64,000 nt of DNA, from NCBI GenBank assembly GCA_022592435.1, contig JABYQS010000127.1, positions 46,589 through 110,588 on the forward strand. Direction: 5' to 3'. This document shows positions 59,101-64,000 of this stretch, piece by piece. Every line of letters starts with the position of its first letter. The first letter of the stretch is position 1. The notes below the pieces were generated by a model. The model made no database searches. It was given only the letters and a program-made list of their open reading frames with translations, and was not told the origin of the DNA. The position numbers were made by a program, and so were the translations under genes. The DNA comes from Cerioporus squamosus. Its lineage: Eukaryota; Basidiomycota; Agaricomycetes; Polyporales; Polyporaceae.

Positions 59101-60581
59101 TTGGTGTCGATAGGTGTCGATAGTGCGGCGGGTTCATGGCATGGCGGGCGAGGCGCGAGGGTGGGCGTGCGCTGATCGCACGACGCACGACGCACGTCCC
59201 GTGGCTGGAGTCCGGCGCGGGCGAGGGAGAGATCGTGGCGTCTGGGGAGGAGAGGGTGCAGCAATATGGCCTAGGCTGGAGCCTGGAGGGGAGTGCGCAG
59301 CGATGGGCTGCGTAGTGGGCGGGCCAGCGTTGGTTACGGACTGCAGTTCGCTGGATATCAGATGGGGACCGGGGAGCGACGGGGAGCCGGGGGTCTTGTG
59401 AGCGATGGGGGAGGCGAGGTGACACGGGTGCGCATGCGGCAGGGATGCATATGGCGGCTGAGGAAGCTCGAGCTCAGGGAGGAGGCGTTTGGTGGCGGTT
59501 TCTGCGGAATAACGTGGGGTGTTGCCTGGGTGTTGCCGATCCGGGGTAGACGGAGCCGCGAGTGAGTGCCTAGGGATGCCAGGATGCGCCAGCTCCGGAA
59601 GTCCGAGGTGCAGCGCAGAGATAGATGAGATCCGTGATGCTAGTATCAAGCCATGGCTGCGAGCAGAGATGGTGTGCCTCTGAGACTCGGGTAGGGGAGA
59701 TAGCTCAGCGGATGGCCAGCGGCGGGGATATCCTGGAGCTAGAAGACGGGGTGAGCGCTGCACAGCCAGGGATTGGTGCCATGGAAGCAAATGGAGATGA
59801 GCGGGGGAGGGCGTGGCAGCCAGAAGGAGCGGCCGGCTGGACGAAGGTAGAACGGCGATGCGCCTCGTGCGTGTGAGCAAAGGTCCTCCGAGAGAGTTGG
59901 TGGCGCCATGCAACCGCTGGAGAGATGGCACGGGGGACATGGGCTGTATCCGTCCGAGTCGTTGGCTGCGAGGACGAGGACGAGGACGAGCGGGAGACGA
60001 TCTGGGGTGTGCTCGCGGGGTTTGATACTGCAGCGGAGCTCGGCCCGCCGCCGCATGGTTGGGAGAAGCTACCCGGTATGGGCGTGGTGGCGATCGAAGT
60101 GATGATCGGACGAATGGATCGAGATCGGGGTTGTAAATGGGAGGAATAAGTCGCTGCGTTTCCCCGCCCTCCTCGCCGCCCCGCCTTCCCTCTCAGCTGC
60201 TTGTCCTCGTTGCGGCTGTTGCTCTCGAGTGCACCCACCCGCCCAGCCACGCCCGGCCGCGCATCTCTGCCCCGGAGAGCGAGAAGGAGTCAGAAGGAGA
60301 ATGGCGCAGCAGGTGAGCCCAGGCAGCCGTGGCATGCGCAGGGGGTATTAGGGAATTGACCGTCCCACGGCGGACATGGCACTCTGCCTTCTCAGGCGGT
60401 CGACGTGCGATCAGAGCGAGTGCTCGTGCGGCTGGCACTGGCAGCCCCGTCCCCGTCCGCCTCGCAGTCCGCCTCGCAATCCCAGGTCCGCTTCCTCGCC
60501 TCTCCCCGCTCTACCCGCTGCCATCCTATTCAGTCCGACCTCTCCCTCCCCTCCCTCCTCCCCTCCCCTTCCCCTCCCTCC
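56141..60581. other. About 4.4 kb without convincing genes
   Basis: Overlapping frames on all strands have low-complexity compositions and no recognisable domains. A pyrimidine-rich tract near 60490-60580 is the leader of the following F-box gene. A few GCATCC-type short repeats occur near 57690. Noncoding RNA or decayed elements are possible but cannot be shown. Confidence 0.4.
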
Positions 60582-62590
60582 ATGCCCGTCCGCCCATACT
60601 ACCCGAACATGCCTCCCATATACCTCCTTCCCGTCGAGCTCCTCACCCGCATTTTTCACCTCGGCGTAGACTCCGATCCCCTCCCCGACGACCGTCCGCC
60701 CGAGCACCGTCCCTTCGAAGTCCTCGTCTCCCATGTCTGCCGACACTGGCGGCACATCGCCCTCCACACCCCGCATCTCTGGACAACCGTCCACTTCCGG
60801 CTCAAGTCCCACATCGACCGCGGCCGCGCCTATCTCTCCCGCAACGCCCGCCTCCCGATAGACATCTACGTCGACACCTGCGCAGAAGACACCGCGAAGC
60901 ACCGCAAGGACCTCATCTTCCGCGACACCTTCATGCCCACCTTCGACGTCGTCCTCCCCCACATCGATCGCTGGCGCGAGTTCCACCTCAAGGTGGCTGA
61001 CCTCGAGTGCAAGGGCTCTGCCCGCAAGGTCCTCAACACCTGCGGCCCCGCGCCCCTCCTCCGCACCCTCCAGCTCTGGCACGTCCAGAACTGGGAGTCC
61101 CCCGAACGCCTCTTTGGCGCGATTGGCCCGCCCCCCGTCGTCGTCTTTGGCGGTGCCCTCCCCAGCCTCAAGAACATCATCCTCCAGGGCGTCAACCTCC
61201 CCTGGACCAGCTCCCCCTTCCTCTCCAACCTCACCTCCATCGAGTACGCCCTCCACTCCGACGACGTCCGCATGCCCTGGGAGCAGTGGCGCCACATGCT
61301 CGTCTCCTCGCCCAACCTCGAGCGTCTCTTCCTCCACTACTCCGGCCCCCGCGCAAAGTCCTCGGGCGGGTCCCCGCCAGACGGCATCGAGTGGTGGGGC
61401 GCGGACCCCCCGAGTCCCGACGACGTCCTGCCCCCGGGCGTCCCGCTGCCCCCAGCGGCGGACCCGGTCCTCCTCCCGCGGCTGCAGGAGATCCAGCTGC
61501 ACGACCTCGACTCGGACTACCTCATCGCGCTGTTCCGCACGCTCGACGCGCCGCGGTTGCGCGCGCTGCACCTCGAGCTCGACACGGAGGACCAGGACTT
61601 CACGCCGTTTGTCGAGTACCTCGTCGCCCCGCCGCCCGTCAAGTGCGCCACTGCGCACGCGCACGCGCACGACCAGTACCACCACCACGCGCACGAGAGC
61701 GAGAGCCTGAGCAGCGGTCTCCATCGCAACTCGCACGCCCCGGTGCCGAAGTTCCCGCATCTGAAGTCGCTGACCGTGTCCGCGCTGACGTGCACCGTCG
61801 AGAGCTGGCGCGCGCTGCTCGAGAGCGCCCCGGAGCTGACGCGGCTCGAGGCGGACTTTGTGGGCACGCCCGAGGGCGCGTTCGACGTGCTGTTCGAGCG
61901 CACGCGCGCGGTCACGGTCACGGTTCCGGTTCCGCGCCCGCGGTCTTCGTCTCCGTCTCCGTCTCCCGTCTCAGCAGCCTCCCCGGCGTCGTCGTCGTCT
62001 TCTTCATCGTCGACTCCACAGCATGTCAGTGGCGTCGTGCACGGCGTCAACGGTATCGACCTCAAAGGCAAAGGCATAGACAAAGACAAGGCAAGGGCAA
62101 GGCGCGCGCGATCGCGATCGACATTGACGACGAGTACAACTACGACCACGCGCCGGCGAACCGCGCGCCGGACGACGGCGAGGTGCCGATCCTGCCCGCG
62201 CTGCAGACGCTGCGCGTCGCGGGGGTGTCGGGGCGGCAGCTCGCGCGGCTCGCGGCGCATCGGCGGGCAAGGGGGTGTCCGGTGCGGAGGTGGGAGGTCG
62301 AGGACGGGGCGCGGGACGAGGAGGGGGTCGCGCTGGAGCGGGAGCTGGCGGAGGTGAGTGCGCGGTGGCGGGCGGGGGTTGTTGAGCGGGAGCGCGAGCG
62401 GGGGAGAGCGGACGGTGAGGGAGAGGGAGAGGGGAAGGTGAGGGAGCCGTGGAGGCTGGACGAGGATGTGGAGAGGCTGGTGTGGTATCGCGAGGAGGAG
62501 GTGCCGGAGTATGATGAGGATGAGGGGGTGGATCTGGAAGGGGATGCGGACGCTTCGGAGGATGAGGACGATGATGCTGGGGAGGCGTAG
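60582..62590 (+). CDS. F-box/LRR protein, large, with one-base frame break near its C-terminus
   Basis: The start at 60582 gives MPVRPYYPNMPPIYLLPVEL, with the F-box LPVELLTRIFHLGV and VLVSHVCRHWRHIALHTPHLW in the first ~70 residues. Leucine-rich segments such as LLRTLQLWHVQNWES, LPSLKNIILQGVNLPW and NLERLFLHYS follow. A Ser/Pro-rich and His-rich region sits between repeats. At about 62070-62105 a run of AAAGGC-like hexamers encodes KGKG and KDK, and one base appears missing. The natural continuation (AIAIDIDDEYNYDH, LQTLRVAGVSGRQLARLAAH, then a very acidic C-terminus ending DEDDDAGEA) is in the next frame, ending at 62590. Without the shift the protein ends at 62357 with an Arg-rich tail. 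This belongs to a different F-box subfamily from the 31670 gene. The long antisense reading 60411-61760 is a shadow. Confidence 0.82.
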
Positions 62591-62970
62591 CGAGACGCGG
62601 TGCGCCGTTTTTCTCTCGAGGTTCTTCCATCTGCATGGGATTGCCTCCGCCTCCGCCTCTGCTGTAGGCTGGAGTCGGGGTCGCACGAACCGTCTCGTCG
62701 AAGTCGCGGTCTCTACCGTCTGGGCTGGCTGTCTATGCTGTACGTGCGCGCGAGGGCGGATGCGTGCTGGGTTCTGCTTGTTTCTGTGTTGCCACTACTA
62801 GTCATCTGTTCTCTTTGCTGTGTACGTGCTTTGTGTACAATCTAGTGCTCTGCGCGTCGACGCGATCGACGATGTTCCTACCCGTTATCAGCACTGCAGC
62901 TGTCCGAAGGTATCCCGTCACTCACTGTACAGTGTCAGTACTTCCGACGATGCTGGCCTGAGTACTAGTA
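62591..62970. other. Intergenic, no gene recognised
   Basis: 3' flank of the F-box gene up to the presumed transposon end. Confidence 0.5.
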
Positions 62971-62971
62971 G

Positions 62972-63024
62972 GCGCCGAAAGTGTTCGAACGCCGATGATT
63001 ATGTAATTAGCGCCGGTGTTCGAA
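62972..63024. repeat. Direct repeat in the presumed 5' end of a Tc1-type transposon
   Basis: GCGCCG plus GTGTTCGAA occurs twice, at 62972-62989 (with AAA between the halves) and 63010-63024 (no spacer), about 80 and 45 bp upstream of the transposase start. Tc1 elements often carry paired transposase-binding direct repeats within their terminal inverted repeats. The outer end probably lies near 62964-62970 (TAGTAGG). The matching right end is outside the window, so the inverted-repeat status is untested. Confidence 0.5.
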
Positions 63025-63068
63025 TTCAATGCAAACTTTTCTTTTGCCTTTTCTTCCACAACCACCCC

Positions 63069-64000
63069 ATGCCCCCCCGTGGAGTCCATGAACTCTCGCC
63101 CTCCAAGCGCGGTGCTATTGTTGCACTGTACAAGGAGGGCCACTCGTATGGCCAAATAGGCGATATGGAGGGAGTTTCTAAAAGCACTGCTTACTACACC
63201 GTCCAACGCGACAAAAACTTTCACACCCGCAATTCGCTTCCTCGCCCAGGCCGTCCCACCACACTCACTGACAGGAAGAAGCGCATCATCGTCCGCGAGG
63301 TCCGCAAGAACCGAACAGCCCCGTACAAGGCGATCGCAGCGGCTGAGGGGGATGTTACGGAGCGACAGGTGCGCAAGGTTGCCAATTCAGCAGGGTACCA
63401 CCGTCGTATTGCGCGGCGTAAGCCCTTCCTATCCCAGGAAGTCATCAAGAAGCGCTACGTATGGGCACGGGAGAACAAGACGACGGATTGGGACACCATC
63501 ATCTGGACAGACGAGACACAGCTGGAGTTGGGGAAGAGGCCTGGGCGGGTGCATGTCACTCGACAGCCTGGTGAGGAGTTTCTCCCCGACAACATCCAAC
63601 CAACCTTCAGGAGCGGCCGGAAGTCCATCATGTTGTGGGGCTGTGTGGCGCAGGGTCGCAAGGGACCACTCATCCGGCTGGATCTGGGAGAGGAGGAGGT
63701 GCAGGAGGGAGGGAAAGGGAAGTCGTCGGGCAGGAAGGGTGGACTCAATGGGGAGCGGTACGTCAGCCAAGTCCTGGAAGGCCCCCTTCTCGAATTCTAC
63801 ACCACCATGAACAAGGAGAGGGGTGGGCGTATGCTTGTGGTTGAGGACGGGGCTCCTGCACACACTAGCAAGGTTGCAGCAGCAGCTCGAGAGCGCCTGG
63901 GCATTCGCACCCTCACACATCCCCCAAACTCTCCTGACCTCAACCCCATCGAGCCCCTCTGGAACCTTCTCAAAACCCGTGTGGCAAGTAAACCGGGTTC
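63069..64000 (+). mobile_element. Tc1/mariner-superfamily transposase, 5' portion (runs off the window)
   Basis: An open frame from the ATG at 63069 continues without a stop to the last base (310 codons). The N-terminal helix-turn-helix reads LSPSKRGAIVALYKEGHSYG then VSKSTAYYTVQ. A second DNA-binding part contains RPGRPTTLTDRKKRII and ERQVRKVANSAGYHRRIARR. The DDE catalytic triad is complete: Asp in IWTDETQLEL (about residue 148), Asp in VVEDGAPAHTS (about 260) and Glu in SPDLNPIEPLWNLLK (about 295). The last two are separated by 34 residues, the DD34E spacing of Tc1. The lack of stops and the intact motifs suggest a young, possibly active copy. Expected to insert at TA dinucleotides. Confidence 0.93.

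Noticed and set aside
59134..59940. 268-aa minus-strand frame
   Set aside because: Ser/Pro/His-rich low-complexity composition, overlapped by many frames on both strands, no start context or domain.
60411..61760. 449-aa open frame on the minus strand
   Set aside because: It is antisense to the F-box gene, has a Glu/Val/Gly-biased composition typical of the complement of GC-rich coding DNA, and shows no domain.
1..64000. tRNA, rRNA, CRISPR array or biosynthetic gene cluster
   Set aside because: No cloverleaf with a TTC-loop pattern, rRNA-like segment, spaced short repeats, or polyketide/peptide synthase/terpene core gene was found on either strand by eye.

Overview
The window looks like nuclear DNA of a filamentous basidiomycete, most likely an agaricomycete of the Polyporales type. 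The reasons are GC-rich coding sequence with very short introns (mostly 55-65 nt, GT-AG with some GC-AG), many F-box/leucine-rich genes and gene remnants, single-pass membrane proteins with Ser/Thr/Pro-rich ectodomains, PR-1-like secreted proteins, a fungal-type mRNA 5'-triphosphatase and a Tc1-type transposon. No tRNA, rRNA, CRISPR or bacterial operon was seen. Exon boundaries were assigned by reading the sequence and matching remembered family patterns, not by alignment.

Layout. 1-8 kb: the last exons of a CAP/PR-1 gene, a 94-aa conserved-looking small protein, a two-exon cell-surface membrane protein, an F-box pseudogene and a GldA-type glycerol dehydrogenase. 8.6-17.4 kb: an 11-exon MATE transporter, a signal-peptide-bearing agmatinase and a Gfo/Idh/MocA oxidoreductase. 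18-25.2 kb: two more single-pass membrane proteins with mucin-like ectodomains, flanking an APH-domain kinase. 26.8-34.3 kb: a small protein with a hydrophobic hairpin, a small secreted protein, a second CAP protein, an intact F-box protein and a frameshifted RNase III-fold protein.

35.2-52.1 kb is the most striking part. A unit of about 7.65 kb is present twice in full and once in part, head to tail (35177-42808, 42809-50485, 50486-52094). Each copy carries a complete minus-strand gene for the fungal mRNA capping enzyme triphosphatase (Cet1/Pct1 family), so there are three open copies, plus a decayed relict of the same gene just outside the array at about 34.6-34.8 kb. Long stretches of the units are almost identical, yet intron 3 of the gene has a different sequence in every copy, and in copy C it uses a GC donor. 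Copy C shares a 226-bp divergent promoter with the E1-alpha subunit of branched-chain alpha-keto acid dehydrogenase, whose gene contains 9-nt and 8-nt microexons.

54.6-64 kb: another F-box pseudogene, about 4 kb without convincing genes, an F-box gene with a one-base slip in a hexamer repeat, and the 5' end of an apparently intact Tc1 transposon that runs off the window.

Functional themes are surface and secreted proteins (CAP, small secreted protein, three mucin-like membrane proteins), small-molecule metabolism and transport (glycerol dehydrogenase, agmatinase, oxidoreductase, MATE, branched-chain amino acid breakdown) and mRNA capping with copy-number expansion. Nothing indicates that these genes form one pathway.
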